From NCBI RefSeq assembly GCF_022539665.2, contig NC_081340.1:5517357-5581356 (forward strand): a stretch of DNA of 64,000 bases, given 5' to 3'. The DNA is from Daphnia carinata. Lineage: Eukaryota; Arthropoda; Branchiopoda; Diplostraca; Daphniidae. Numbering within the stretch: position 1 is the first letter of the stretch; each line of letters opens with the position of its first letter. Positions 1 to 12,500 of this stretch are shown here, in pieces. A program made the translations under genes and the position numbers. A model generated the notes under the pieces. It did not search any database. It was not told where the DNA came from and was given only the letters and a program-made list of their open reading frames with translations.

Positions 1-163
1 ATGAGATTTCTTCTAGCTCGTTATATGCGTACGTTGCGTTTTCTCTCAGAGTGCAGCGACCCTTTTAAATTTGTTATTTTTCTGTCCTCTAATATCCTGT
101 CTGTGACTTCTTTTTTCCTTTCGTAAATACAGAAAAACAAAAACAAATGGCAAAACCCTCGCT

Positions 164-233
164 AGATGGCGATGAAGGCATGGGAAAGAGAAATAGATGG
201 CGATAAAGGCATGGGAAAGAGAAATAGATGGCG
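164..233. repeat. 31-bp tandem repeat, about 2.3 copies
   Basis: A 31-bp unit beginning AGATGGCGAT at 164 is followed directly by a second copy at 195 that differs by one base (GATGAAGG versus GATAAAGG), then by the first 8 bases of a third copy at 226-233. There is no coding context. Confidence 0.9.
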
Positions 234-583
234 TTGAAAGCACTACATCGAGAATTAATATTTTGGCGCGAATCGACCATCTGTTTCGGGGCGGTGTGTC
301 GAGAGCCTAAATTTAGATCTTTTTCTACTGTGACAACGATTGAACAAACCCAAGTGAACACGAGGAAGAAGCGGAAGGAAAAGACGTGGAAACCAAAACG
401 AAGAAGGAACTGGAAAGATCACTCCGCTATTGGCGGATAAATGTGCCCGTCGCTGTTGGTGTTCTTGCAGGCCGGTGCATGTGTTGCTCGGTCAGTGAGT
501 CTTCTGCTGCCCAACTCGTAACACGTGCTCTGCTCTCCTCTCTCGCCTCTCTTTGTATATCTCCGATTGCTTGTCTCTTCCAG

Positions 584-655
584 CTCTGTCGGTTTCACCA
601 GAACGACCGAGTCGGAACTACCTCCGCGATAATCTCAATACTTCCTGTAGAACGG
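584..655 (+). other. Candidate small upstream exon (72 bp)
   Basis: A pyrimidine-rich acceptor (TTGTCTCTTCCAG, ending 583) and a strong donor (ACGG|GTAAGT, after 655) bracket 72 bases. The frame reads as ordinary, non-repetitive protein sequence (SVSPERPSRNYLRD, then NLNTSCRT). Entry and exit are both phase 1, and phase 1 is also what the first CH exon at 14728 and exon 8465 accept. It could therefore be part of a third, more distal N-terminus of the same gene, or a non-coding leader exon. No start codon or partner exon is visible, so it remains a candidate. Confidence 0.3.
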
Positions 656-2392
656 GTAAGTTTCTAATTTTGTCCTTTCCGTGTTTTGCTTTTATTTATT
701 GTTACGGTTTCGAAATGTCCCATGTGGGAAACAAAACGGCTACGATCGGTTTAAGAGGGTTTCCATTTTTATTGCCCCACGTGTAAGACATTCACTCCAA
801 CTGGAGCTAAACCCTGTTGAATTTCGACTGAATTCTTCAGTTTATTTTTTCGTTGTTGAGGGAAACTCTGGTGCTTTACTAATTCTCGTAAAGTTCCATG
901 CTGATTAAGATGTTTGAGTGGGGACAAAAGGTGAATTCTCTCGGTTTTTTGGAATCCCTTGATCGTCCAACGACCCGGATGTTGGCGCCCGTTGGCGAAT
1001 ACTTGCAAAATTCTCAACTTTGTTGTTTTATTCTCTTGTTTTTTGTTCCTTCTCCAAGGAAAATAAGTAGGTCAATGCTATAAAAAAATTGGCAATTCGC
1101 CTCGATGGAACATTGTCCAGTTTTGTTTTCAACACTTTCGTTAATTGAAGACTAAAGTAAAAGTATTGCAGGAACGAAAAACGAACAATTGCGTTACCCA
1201 GAAACTGCTAGGTTCAAAAGAACGGAGGGGGGGTTAGCAAACAAACATCTTAAACTAATGACCAGGGGCTTTTCTTGAATTTGCAAATTCCCTTAAATCT
1301 AAAAGTTTTTCTTTTTGTTTTCACGAGCAAACAAAGAAAAGGAGGGGGGTTCTCAAGTGTGGGTGGTGCAAGTCACGTGGGTTCTGCACAAGTCTTGCCC
1401 GATTTAGAACGGCCATTTTGTTTTTGTTGTTTTTATTCTTTTGGCGCTCGAAACCGGTCTAAGTTTTCTCTTCCTCTTTTGCCGTTCTAGACAAAACGAA
1501 ACAGACAAGACTAGACACGTTCTAACTGACCACGTAGATTGTCTTTTCCAGATTAGTTCGAATGATGACATTGTCAATGAACTCGATACTTTTTTAACAC
1601 TCATCCAATTGGGGGAGGGGACTAATTCCAACTGGATGCGTTTCGCCGTTAAATGTCACTTCTTTTTTTTTCTCTTTTTTGTTTTGTTTTACTGCGTAAA
1701 CATGGAAAAATGTTGTGTGGGTTTGATTGTGATGCATATCCGGTAATCGTTCAATCTAGTTCGTAAAACAAAGGAAAATCGCAGACAATGTTGTAGTAAG
1801 GGAAGTCTTGAGAAATGCGAAAATCCGCGCATTGTTGTTTTTACTATTGCGTACACGCTCCGTCGAGCCAGTTCAACAACCTTTTTTATATTTACCCTGA
1901 CCGGATTTTTTGTTAAAACAACAAAAGTAGACTATGTCGGGACAACAAAAAGCTTCTCACGCTGGTCGTTTTTTGTCCATTTTTTTCCCAAGACGTTTAG
2001 AAAATTCAGACTGTTCTCGAACACATAAATTCATACTCACGTATGTAAATGATTTTCTTTCGATCGTCGTTCGCAGTTGAGCCTTTGTTGATTTGGCAGT
2101 GCTGTTGTTAAAAAAAAAAGCCGGCCGTCTGCCATTTATTTTTGGTTCTGTTTTGAGGCGTGCGTTCGTGGACTTGGAACAGGCAAAAAAACTAATTTCG
2201 CGCGACTGGCTCTTACCGGTGGGATGGCAACCAGCAAGAAGATCAGCAAGAAAAAGACAAACCTGCCAAGAAGGCGATCAGATGTTATAATAATAGATGG
2301 AGCTGTGTAGTAAAAAACCCCGCTCGTCCCAACAAGGATGAGATGTTTGCAAAGCACCAACTTTTGTCCAGCTTAAAAACACCTTTTTTTTT

Positions 2393-2411
2393 GGGGGGGG
2401 GGGGGGGGGGG
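2393..2411. repeat. Poly-G run (19 bases)
   Basis: An uninterrupted G tract preceded by a T run, in non-coding DNA. Its length is prone to assembly or replication-slippage variation. Confidence 0.85.
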
Positions 2412-5400
2412 CCATTTTTTATTTCACAAAATCGTAAAAAAAATGACGTGTTTAAAAACAAAAACAAAAGTCTTAAATATCGGCCAAGTTTATTATTTTT
2501 TCTTAGCCAAGCGCCTATGTTTATACGAATTTCAAGGTCAGGCCAACACCTCCGGATGGTCGTTCATTCAATCACGAAGGCCGTCTAGCGTGAAGTAGAA
2601 AAATATCCAGAATCACTGGTTGCATTATACAGCTCTTGAAGAAAAAAAAAAAAGATAAAAACAAAAGAAAAATTTTTTTTTCCTAAGGTAATCTATTTTC
2701 TCCAGGCCCTTGATGGTGTTTCAGCCAAAACACGATCGGCATATATTTTCTTTTTTTAATTTTATGAACGCCGTTGGGAGGCCCTGTCCACGGGAACTTG
2801 ACGATTGGGTTATAGGGTGGCGAGGCTAAATTTAGTCAGCAGCCACCCAAAGTGTTTGTTTCCTCAATTTTCTTTTTGGAAAAACTTTAAAGAACAACAA
2901 AAATTGGCCACGTATGAATGACGTATTGAAATTTCAAAATCGGAAATCCAAACAGGTCCAAAGAAGAATTTAAAGCCATTTCTGAGTGGCTGGTGTTCAA
3001 ATCGTTTCTTGTTTTTCCCTTCGCTCACTGAACCTTTCATGTGTTGCATGTTGGGTAGCGTCCAACTTGCCGCTTAATTCGTCCACTTTCAATTGTCCTC
3101 GTTACCAGCATATTCTCGTACGCAAAACATTTTTTTATCGTCACGCACGGACCTATTTTTTCCCGATTTTCAATTCCGTGGGCGGGTGAAATTGTTGAAA
3201 AGTCAAAGACTTTTGATTGTTTTATTTTGTAGCGAGGGAGGTCGTTTACTTGGGAGGGAAGACTCAACACGAAAAACCCACGCGCCACTAATGAGAGTCT
3301 TGTTGAACTACGTCCCAAGTTTCATTTTTCACGGAAAACACTTAACGGAAATATACCGACGTGCGCAAAAGAGACACATACTCGGCGACCTTTTTCCCGC
3401 CTTCATTTGAGGGGGCATTCTTTTGGCAAACAAATCTTGTCACAATCATTTTCTTTCGCATATTTCCAGGTGAAATCAAAAAGAAAAATGTGATTTTCTT
3501 TTTGATTTATTTAGACCTTGGTGTGCCATTTCACGGACGTCTAATCTCGACACAGTCTTCTTTTTGTATTTCATTTTGATTTTTGATTTTATGGTTTAAA
3601 AGAGAAAGTTGTTCCTCTCAATAGGTTTCTTTTTAAAATCTCGATCTTGACTGGAAATAGCGCGGGCGGTGTCTAGTCAACCGGGTCCTGCGCACCCATC
3701 ATCCCCCTCTCCCCTTACGTCTTATGTAAAAATAGTTTCCCAATGGAAGATGGAAAGAAATGAAAATAGTGGCACCGGTCACAACGTAAAGCTTTTTCCT
3801 GATTCTTTTCCATTCTGTGTTTGTTCATGTTGGACGTCGGATACATTTGGCAGGTGACAATGTGGGTCGGGATCTTTTAAAAACATTACACCTTGTTACT
3901 AAAACAAGAAGCGACAACCTCCTCGCAAGCTGATCCTTCTCCTAATGCCAAGTGGGCATATCGTAAAAAGACAGCCCGAGGTCGAAAAGCACCATCCAAA
4001 ACATTTGTGGTTTGGTTCTTTGCCACTCTGATCCGTTGGCCACGATTTTCAGTTTGGGCAGACCATTAAAAGCGATTTTCTTTTTCTTAAAAAAAAAATG
4101 ATCGTTCTCATTATTCGAAAATCTATTATAGGTCTGACGTAACTGCTGATTACCAACATTTCCTGTTTGTTTGTTTTTTGGGACGAAATTAGAACAACTC
4201 TTCTTTCTTAAATATGCATATTTTTTGTTTCCCACTGTCCATTAAACGAAACGTCGGACAGGTCTGTTTGGGGCGGATGGTGCGATTATATTTATAGCGC
4301 GCAAAGCCGAAAGTTTTGTTTCTGTCATGGGATGAAGGATGGGTACTTATTCACGATGACGCACGCTCGAATCCATCATCGACTAGCGATTCCAACATTG
4401 GTCACGACTCGTCGCTAGTAGTATGTTAGTCGTCTCAAGTTCCAGTACGAAAAGAAACATTTGCGAATTAAAAATCTGTTTTTTTTATTCTTTACGTAAG
4501 ACGCCATTCCGTACTTTTGCGTACCGAGTGACGCGTCAATCCATTTGCCAATAATTTGAAAAATGACGACATCTAAAATGACTTAATCAGACAGTCGACA
4601 ACCTTTTTTCTTTTACGCCCGTGCAATTGTTTTAAACAAATAAGGGGGGGGGGGCCTACCTGTGGCGGATGTGCGTAACGCGTGCTGTTTGCATTTTATT
4701 GGTTGTCCAACGTATCGAAACAAAAATGTTTGAAAACAATTTTGGTGCTGTCATAAAAACCCGACAATCGTAAAACAGTCTTTGTGAATGTCAGCCATGG
4801 ATGCTTTGCCGGCATCTAAAAATGATGGATGTGTTTGTTTATTGTCGTTCCGGCTGCTTCCGGTTTGTGACAAGGCACGGCTGATTCGATTTCTTCCAGG
4901 CCCAAGCTATCTGGAACAACTGTACACTAACACTGGAATGCTTCTACTCACGCAAAAATGGCCTCTTTTTTTCTTGTTCTTTAGACAACAAAATAGGTCC
5001 TTTTTCGTAAATTGCTTTTTTGTTGGATTTTCCCCGGATTTTCTTTAACGATAGAGAGTCTGGCTGCTGGACATTTTTGGAACGTGTCTAATTTTACAAA
5101 ACAAAAAACCCCTAGAAATTTCCCAGTTGTTTTGTGTGGCGGGTTAGGAGGTTCGATTAGGGGACGCCTGCCCATCAGGTGTCGTGTCGAGCGTGACGCA
5201 TTCCGCGTTTCGTGTTGCGCACGTGAAATGATGTTGTCGAAGCTATTTATCGATTATCGCTTACTCGAAACTAGTTTCCATTTTCCCCATCGTTTCAACT
5301 ATTTCAAATGTCAAAGTTTATCGTTAGTGCCATCAACATCCCCTTTTTTCCTTGTTGCCGAAACCATCTTGTTTGGATCGAATTTCCACCCCCAAAAATC

Positions 5401-6178
5401 TTCCCCTATACTTTCCATGGATTTTTTTTTTTTTTTAGTTTAGCCCTCTTTTTCTGGAACAGCTGGTTCCCAGAATTTTTTTCGATTTGTGTACGATCTT
5501 TTCCTAGTTTCTAGATTTAATTAGAGTCATAAAAGTCAGACTTCCTGTTTGTTCAGCGGTAAACTTTTTTTTTCTTTTAAAGCGATCAATCATGTCGACA
5601 GCATATGGCGTCGATCAAGAACTAGACTGACCAAGACGGAGCGTTCATCTGTTGATTTCTTGTGGGTTTTAAGAAAAAATAGCAATAGGATCTATTTGCA
5701 CTCTTTTGCTGGATAAACAAACCACAAACGTCTGGCTTAAAAGACGACTCGTCTATGGACCTCAGTTTTTGCGCACTCATATGCCAAACGACACAAGATT
5801 AGTGATTCAAATATAGATGTTTTTCATGGCTGTATCAATATTTTGAGTGCCGCTCAACTGACACCAGCCTTTTACATTAAGAGCTGTCAACACACATTAA
5901 AGAAAGATGCAATTTGTGAAATCTTTTGAAATACGACTGTTTTTCATAAATTTTTAAATATTCAAACGTGAATCGAAATTAATTTCTGATTATTATTTTT
6001 CTTGATATTACAAAAAAAGGTACGCGTTTTCTAAAACTGGATTCGACCGCTGGACCATGGCAGACTGGTGATTGGCTGAAACGGTAGAGCGTGACCAAGC
6101 GAAAATTCATTTTCACGGACAACATCGAGGATTTGTCGCACTTGTTTTGAAAATTGGATAAGTCAATTCAAAACGAAA

Positions 6179-6548
6179 ATGGCGTATAATTTCCAACACA
6201 ACAAGTCGCCACAGCCTTTTGGCGGCCGCGGAAAGCAGAGCGACGCTGCTGCATCATCATCACGCAATATTGGCGTTCCAGCTGCTCCTGCCAGTCCGTT
6301 CCGGCCGGCCTCTTCGAGTCCGCTACCGATGGCTCCGCGAATGTCCGCACCGATGGACACTCACGCAGCCAGTCCGGGACCGTTGATGCTCAGGCGACAG
6401 CTACTTTCGCCACCGTGCGGCTCATCGGCTTCCCCGCAATCTTCGCCTTGCCCGTCGCCCGTTGCCGGCGCTCGCCTCCGGCCTCATTCCATAGCCCTGA
6501 CATCAGCGGATGGTGGCTCTCCTCAACAACAGTTGCAACACTTTTTAG
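6179..6548 (+). CDS. Msp300: Msp300 first coding exon A (alternative N-terminus A)
   Basis: The exon starts ATGGCGTATAATTTCC in good context (AAACGAAAATGG). It encodes about 123 residues rich in Pro, Ser, Ala and Gln, with no recognisable fold and no signal peptide, as expected for a disordered cytoplasmic N-terminus. The donor TTAG|GTACGT leaves phase 1. It joins the 8465 exon through a Gly codon split G/GT. The higher GC of this exon stands out against the AT-rich flanks. Confidence 0.85.
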
Positions 6549-9500
6549 GTACGTTTTTACAGCTACAAGCTGCTAATTCTTGTGCGTGATTGACGATGTT
6601 GGGCATTTCTACATTCCGTAAATGTATTGACAAGGTTCGTCGCTAGAGGACACCGGTAATCTTCCATCACGTTGCCTGTTTATTTTTATAGATGTCGACG
6701 TTTATTTAAGACGGACAGCCAACAAAGCGCATGGTGGTACACGCAGGATTATGTTGTTCAATAAAAACATCAATTCATCAACTTTAATTGATTGGGAGTA
6801 AAATTTTCGGGTCGAAAACAAATGAAACAATTTTATTTTTTTTGTAAGGAAGCGCCAAATCAGTTGAAATAGCGATAAAATTCAGGGAGCTTGTAACAAA
6901 CAAAAAAAAAAAAAAAATTTGAAAGAATTTATTTCCGGGTTCCTTGAAAAACGAAAAAGAAGTGACGTCCGTAGACTTTGTGTCGATCCATCACAACAGG
7001 CGCCACTCTCCCAATCTTTAGCCGTCGCCGGCGTGATTCTACATTTCCAACTTTTATTGGTTTCTGTCCCCTTGGTTCTTTTTATTTCCATCTATTTTTA
7101 CAAAAGTTCATCGACTTTAGGGTTAGAACAAACACATGCCCAAAACCATTTGATGACAATTTCTGTTTAGACGTTTGTTCCGACAGCAATATTTAATTTA
7201 GAAATGTACATAACAGGAAGGATCTTTAACTTTTTTTAAAATCACGTTACCCTTTAAAAAAAAAAATGCTCTCTCGTTCTTGTGTGATGGATTGTCAGTT
7301 GATTGGACAAGATTCGGCTTTGATGCGTGGGACGGGATGCTGCCGAAGGATGCGCGTGCGATGGGCGTGAAAAAGCCTTCGTTTGGGCATCGGTGACTGT
7401 ACCGTAGGGTTCAAAATGAGGCGCGTGATTCAACAAGCGTCGCGATCTCTTTCATGCATCTTGATGAGAGATTGCCAGAAAAAGAAATAAGGTTACTCTG
7501 GGCTCATTATTAATGGTCAAGGCTTTAATCAGTTGCTCACGTTCACATTACCTGTAGGCATTTCTCTCGTTCTTTTATGGAGATAGGTACGTTAATGATT
7601 TTTTTTAGATTAAATTTAAATTAGGGGGATATTGCTACTGTTTCAAATTCAAACTGTTTTTTAATTCTGGAATATGTCTGCTGCTGTCAGATGGATTGAG
7701 AATACCACACAAAAAAGAAAATCTGTGGGAAAAATGCCCAGTTTTTTTTCCCTCGGTCTCTTCAGTTTTTAAAAATTTTCTTCCCCAACTTCTTTGAATA
7801 ACTTTGTAAAGATCTCGCTCTCTCTCTACTTTTCCAGTCTGTCACGTCACACACACACACACACACACACAACGAAACGTGTATATAAATAGGCAAGCGA
7901 CCAAGTTTGCTAGTGGCTCTGCTGGCCCATTTTTCACGCGCTCGCCGCTCTTCATTAAAACGAACAGGATTTATGCTCTTTCATTCTTTTGCCTATTTTA
8001 TTGGATTTTATTTTGGGGATTTAACTTCCACCTTGTTACTTTTCAAATGGCTCTCCTGTCTTTTGTCTAGTTTACATTTTTTTTTTTTTTAGTCTGTGTT
8101 TGCCATCGCGTTTTTTTTTCCGTGTAAAATGTAGACCTCCAAGGGCCGGGGTCGTTCCGCTACCTTCCGTTGTCACTTGTCACGGCTCGATTCTATATCC
8201 GCTGGCTGACTCTTTGACTTATGTATTCCTAGAAAATGCACAGGAAAAAGCCATTATATATCTTAGTTTTCCGAAAACATTGGCATAACATAATCTCGCC
8301 AAATAGATGGCGCGCCACGTTAAAAACAAAAAAAAAGGTTTCTAGGGCACTTGTTTTGTTTTTTTGTAAATTCTTGATTTCGAGGTTGATGAACTATCTT
8401 ATCTTTTTTATAAAAAAAAAAGAAAGAAAAAATATTTACACGTGCTGATTGTTTTTGTTTGCAGGTTTCGGTAGCGGATCGCAAAGCGCTTTCCAACCGG
8501 TTCCGGCCGTCGTTCGTCGACAAGCCCCGTCAGCCGCTGGCAACGGCCGCAATGGATCTGTTTCACCACGACCGGCTTCTTGGGTACGTTTTTTTTTTCC
8601 ATTCAGCTTGCATTCTTTTTATTTGCTTAAAATTTGCATGTTTTTGCACAATCCCATTTTTTTTTTCAGAAATATTTCCCCTTTGTGGCATGTTTTCGTC
8701 GACGTCCGCACTTGTGAGGTATTCCGTCTTTTGTTTACATTTTCTCCACCTTTGCTGGAAGTTTACATTTCTTTTTAAAAATTAATCATTGTGATTCCGT
8801 ATGCTAATCAGTCAACTGTCATTCTGTGGACTCCTTATCAATTCTCTCGGAAAAACGCACGCACAGTAGATGCCCTTTGTATCTTCTTAAATGGTTGCGT
8901 TGCATGATAACGAATTGTCATTCGCAGAAAAGACCCTCCAGTTCGCCTTTGAAATGATATTCAAATGAGGAACTCGTTTTTTTTCATGCCTTAAAACAAT
9001 GTCGGTTGTTTTTTCAAACATTTATCGGTGACTTGATGCTTTCAAGTCGCCGGTAGATTAACAGACACGACTAGCGCTTTGCGTGCCGTACAGAATTTCC
9101 TTTTATTATTCAAATTTCTGTAATGGTAAATAGAAAAAAAAAGCATTTTTGACGCATCTTTTCTCGTGCATGTCTACGGAATAACTTAACCCTATGACCG
9201 ACCACCTCGTGAGCTGTCGCTGATCGTTCGTGAATGAAACGGGAAAAAAACCTCATCCTTTTAATTTGTAAATGTGATTGTTATTTGTTTGTAAGTTATT
9301 TCTGAAGCGCAACGGTACTTGTATTTTATACACCCATAATTTTTTTTTTAAAGGTTGGAAGTCATTCATCTTACGGACCTCCTCTGTCGCCCAGCTCCGT
9401 CCTTTCGGCCGGCTCGTTCGAGTGGGGCTACGTGCCCGAGGCCGGCCAGCCATCCACGGCTGACCTGATCGCCTCCCAGTCACAGGACTACATCGACGAG

Positions 9501-12500
9501 CGTCTACAAGAGTTCCAGGCTACTATTGTCCAGCTGCAGAGTAAGAACCAAATGCTAATCAATTTTTTTTTAAATGTGTGCATGCCCATCATTAAGTATT
9601 TAGCGGAAGCCCGCATGCAAATTTTTTTTTACATAAAACGAGTTTTTTGGGGGGGGACGATGACATCACCGCACAATTTGTGGTTGCAATCAACAGAGGC
9701 TCGGTTGCCTGTGTAGGTGTGTGTGAAAACAATCTTGTCAAGTTTGGGGGAAGGGCTTTCAAAACAATTTTTTTACGTGTGGGTACATCGAATTTCGCTT
9801 TCCGGTCTGGGGTAGAGACAGCCGGGATTTCGCACGACCAAGGTCGAAACATCTCTGTTTTGGCTTGTGTGTTTGCAACAGTTGGGCGGATCTGGAACAA
9901 GGCAAAAAGCATTTCGACAAAAGAGGGAAACATCAAAACAACAAGACGAAATACCTACCCCGAGGCTGGCCAGCTGTTTTTGGTTTTTTAATGGCGCTGG
10001 CCAAACTGATCCTTACAAAAAAAAAAAAAAAAGCCAGAAGAATGGATTACGCTTTTAAATTATGACGAATAACCCTGCGGCTTTCAAACGTACTTTTTTT
10101 TTTACCCTTTCAAAATTCAAATTGGAATTTTTATTTTTCGGGGAAAACAAGTGATGTACCCCAGCTCCCTGTTTGGAAGTTGGGAAAAGAAAGGGCATCT
10201 ACACGAACAATGTTTTGGCTTTTTATGCCCGTCTCATTCATAATTCATTAAGCAAGTTCGTGGTGGGCGTTCGATTCGATACGTCGACCTTTTTTAGTTT
10301 ACGGTGGTCGTGATTTTGTTTTGGTCATACGTCGGTGATAAACAGGTTGACTATATTGACGTCTATAGTCTCGCGTATTGTAAACCGCATCCGCAATGTT
10401 TTTTGTTGGAAAAAAAATCATAGGCCAACACCCTTAAAAGGTATTCGAAAAAAAAAAATGAAAATGAGATTGGGTAAAACAAATCCTTTTTTTTTTCTCT
10501 TTGCGTGAGCGCACGGCTTTTTGCTGTGCGTGAAAGTGTACTTGAGTGTTGACGGGCCAAAATCGTGTTTGGAAGAGACAACAAAACAAACAGAGGAAAT
10601 GGATGGAACAAGGAGGGGGAGAGGAAGAAGACTACCGAACAGGGAAGGGAATATTGGGTGCATAGATCAATGACGGCAGCCTATTGCTATGCATTAATGG
10701 TTTCTCTTTAGCCTGGAACGCCGGCGCAAACCGCTCCCCTTTCCAACGTCGTAGGGTGGAGGGTAAATTCCTTTTTTTTTCGGTAACCCCTCCAACGTTT
10801 TTTGGTTGCTACTGGCAACGATGCCGGCTCGTCCCTCGTACGCCCAAAGACAAACAATAAAAAAAAAAAGGAGGCCATATGAGACTTGTCCCGATTTTTC
10901 GTGTAAGCAGACGACACTTGACACACCTTCACGTTTGTTTCTTGCGTTCGGTTTTTTGTGTGTCGTGAATACGAAATGAACGCAAAAAAATTCACGATTG
11001 TTATTGCCCCGTTAAAAGTGTCAAACATTTCTAAAACTCAGGTGACGACCAACCCAACTTTTATTCTTCGCCAAAAAGAAATTCCGTGTATTTCTTTTTT
11101 TGATGCTTGCTGGTATGTTGTGTTAATGGATTCGTGAACAAGAAGAAAAACACAGTGAGCGCAAAAATGGAATGGATCGTGACCAAAACAGATCGAAGAA
11201 AAACAAAGTGAATAAAACAATATCGATTGAAGCGATCGATTGGTGCTGTTTGGAATTTCGACTTTAAAAGAACATCGATGTACAATCTCGTGATTGCCGA
11301 ACGATTCTTTAATACTCCAACGCAATTCCCCTGAAGAAAAAAAGAGAAACTTTTTTCCGTCCAGCATTTACCAGAAGAAAAAAAAAAAGGAAACACAAAG
11401 GAGAAACGAATAAAAGAAGAAAAAAGAGAATAAGAGTCACGCGTTGCTGTTCCAAGGCCGCCTTTATTTCTCTCATGGAACTTCCAAGATTTTCGTTATC
11501 ACGTCCCTTTTTTGCCATCCTTTCTGCATTGACCTTTTCGTGTTATTTTATTTTTTTTTTTTGCAACTTCTGCGTGTGCGAAAGGCGGACTCTTGTCAAA
11601 ACAATTTTTCTTTCCTGATAAGCAGCCGCTATCGATGACGACCGCAGCAGACGAAGAAATGGGATAACATAAATTTGGGAGGGCTCCGTTCATGTAGCTC
11701 TAGGCTATTCTCTCCAATCATTTCGTCTGGTGTTTTGTGCGTGTGGGTTAGGCAGAGCTACGTGAAAAAGACACGTCTCTCTCGGTCTCACGAGGTTGCC
11801 AGACTGCACAACACACGCACGTGCGTCCCACTATTTTTTTTTCTTCCAAAACAGAGAGAAAGGGAATACACACCTGTGTATGACTCCTCCCCCTTATCCA
11901 GCTAGGTAAAACCACTAGCATACCTGTATCCCATACTTTACCTGTGAAGTTCGGGAGCGTGAAACTAGTCAGCGGCCGTGCGTCTGGTCGACTTGTTCGT
12001 TTTAATTCCCATTTGAAACATCATTTGCCTGTGATTTCTGTAAAAATTCCATTCCAAAAACTGTGATCGAGTGCACTTTATCGACGGACGAGTTCATCAT
12101 TTATTGTCTCAATGATGGAAAGCAACAGTCCGGGTCAATCGACCGAGGACGAGAAGAAGCAACGAGATGCTCGTAGGGCCCGTTCCAGGTCTCGAACGCG
12201 ATCGGGTTTATCTTCGAGAGTTAATTTTTTCGAATCTGGCGCTCAAAGTCGAAAGCGATCGACGAGTCAATCGTTCGAACGGAAGGGCACTGATCATTCC
12301 ATGACAATAGACACGGGCGTGTCTATGGAAGATTCCGTCTTTGATCAATCTGAAGTGGACCAGCTGGAACGTGAGATAACGGAACGACGTCAGCGACTTT
12401 CACGTCGTGACGACGAAGAGGAGCGTCAACGACGTCCGGCCGTTTCGCTTCGTCGGGTCGTGTCGCCGGTGCGGGTCGAACCGATAAGTCCCTCCCCGCA

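Larger units (their letters stand above)
1..6178. other. Upstream non-coding region, no supported gene
   Basis: No open frame here shows protein-like composition on either strand. The longer frames are T-rich or A-rich and translate to Phe/Leu/Lys-rich sequence typical of AT-rich non-coding DNA. Visible content is a 31-bp tandem repeat near the left end, one candidate small exon at 584-655, a 19-base G run and many T or A tracts. The right end, roughly 6050-6178, should hold the 5' leader of the first coding exon. The rest could be intergenic DNA or the intron of a still more distal promoter; the sequence alone does not decide. Confidence 0.6.
6549..8464 (+). other. Intron after exon A
   Basis: An AT-rich intron with long A and T tracts. 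It holds a (CA)12 microsatellite and a TATA-like box at about 7.85-7.89 kb. No exon is supported inside it. Confidence 0.8.

Noticed and set aside
1-243. Short frames at the left edge as the end of a neighbouring gene
   Set aside because: Low-complexity composition and a tandem repeat explain them; no protein-like pattern.
9592-10065. Overlapping open frames on both strands near 9.6-10.0 kb
   Set aside because: They end in or run through homopolymer tracts and lack splice logic to neighbouring exons; treated as intron.
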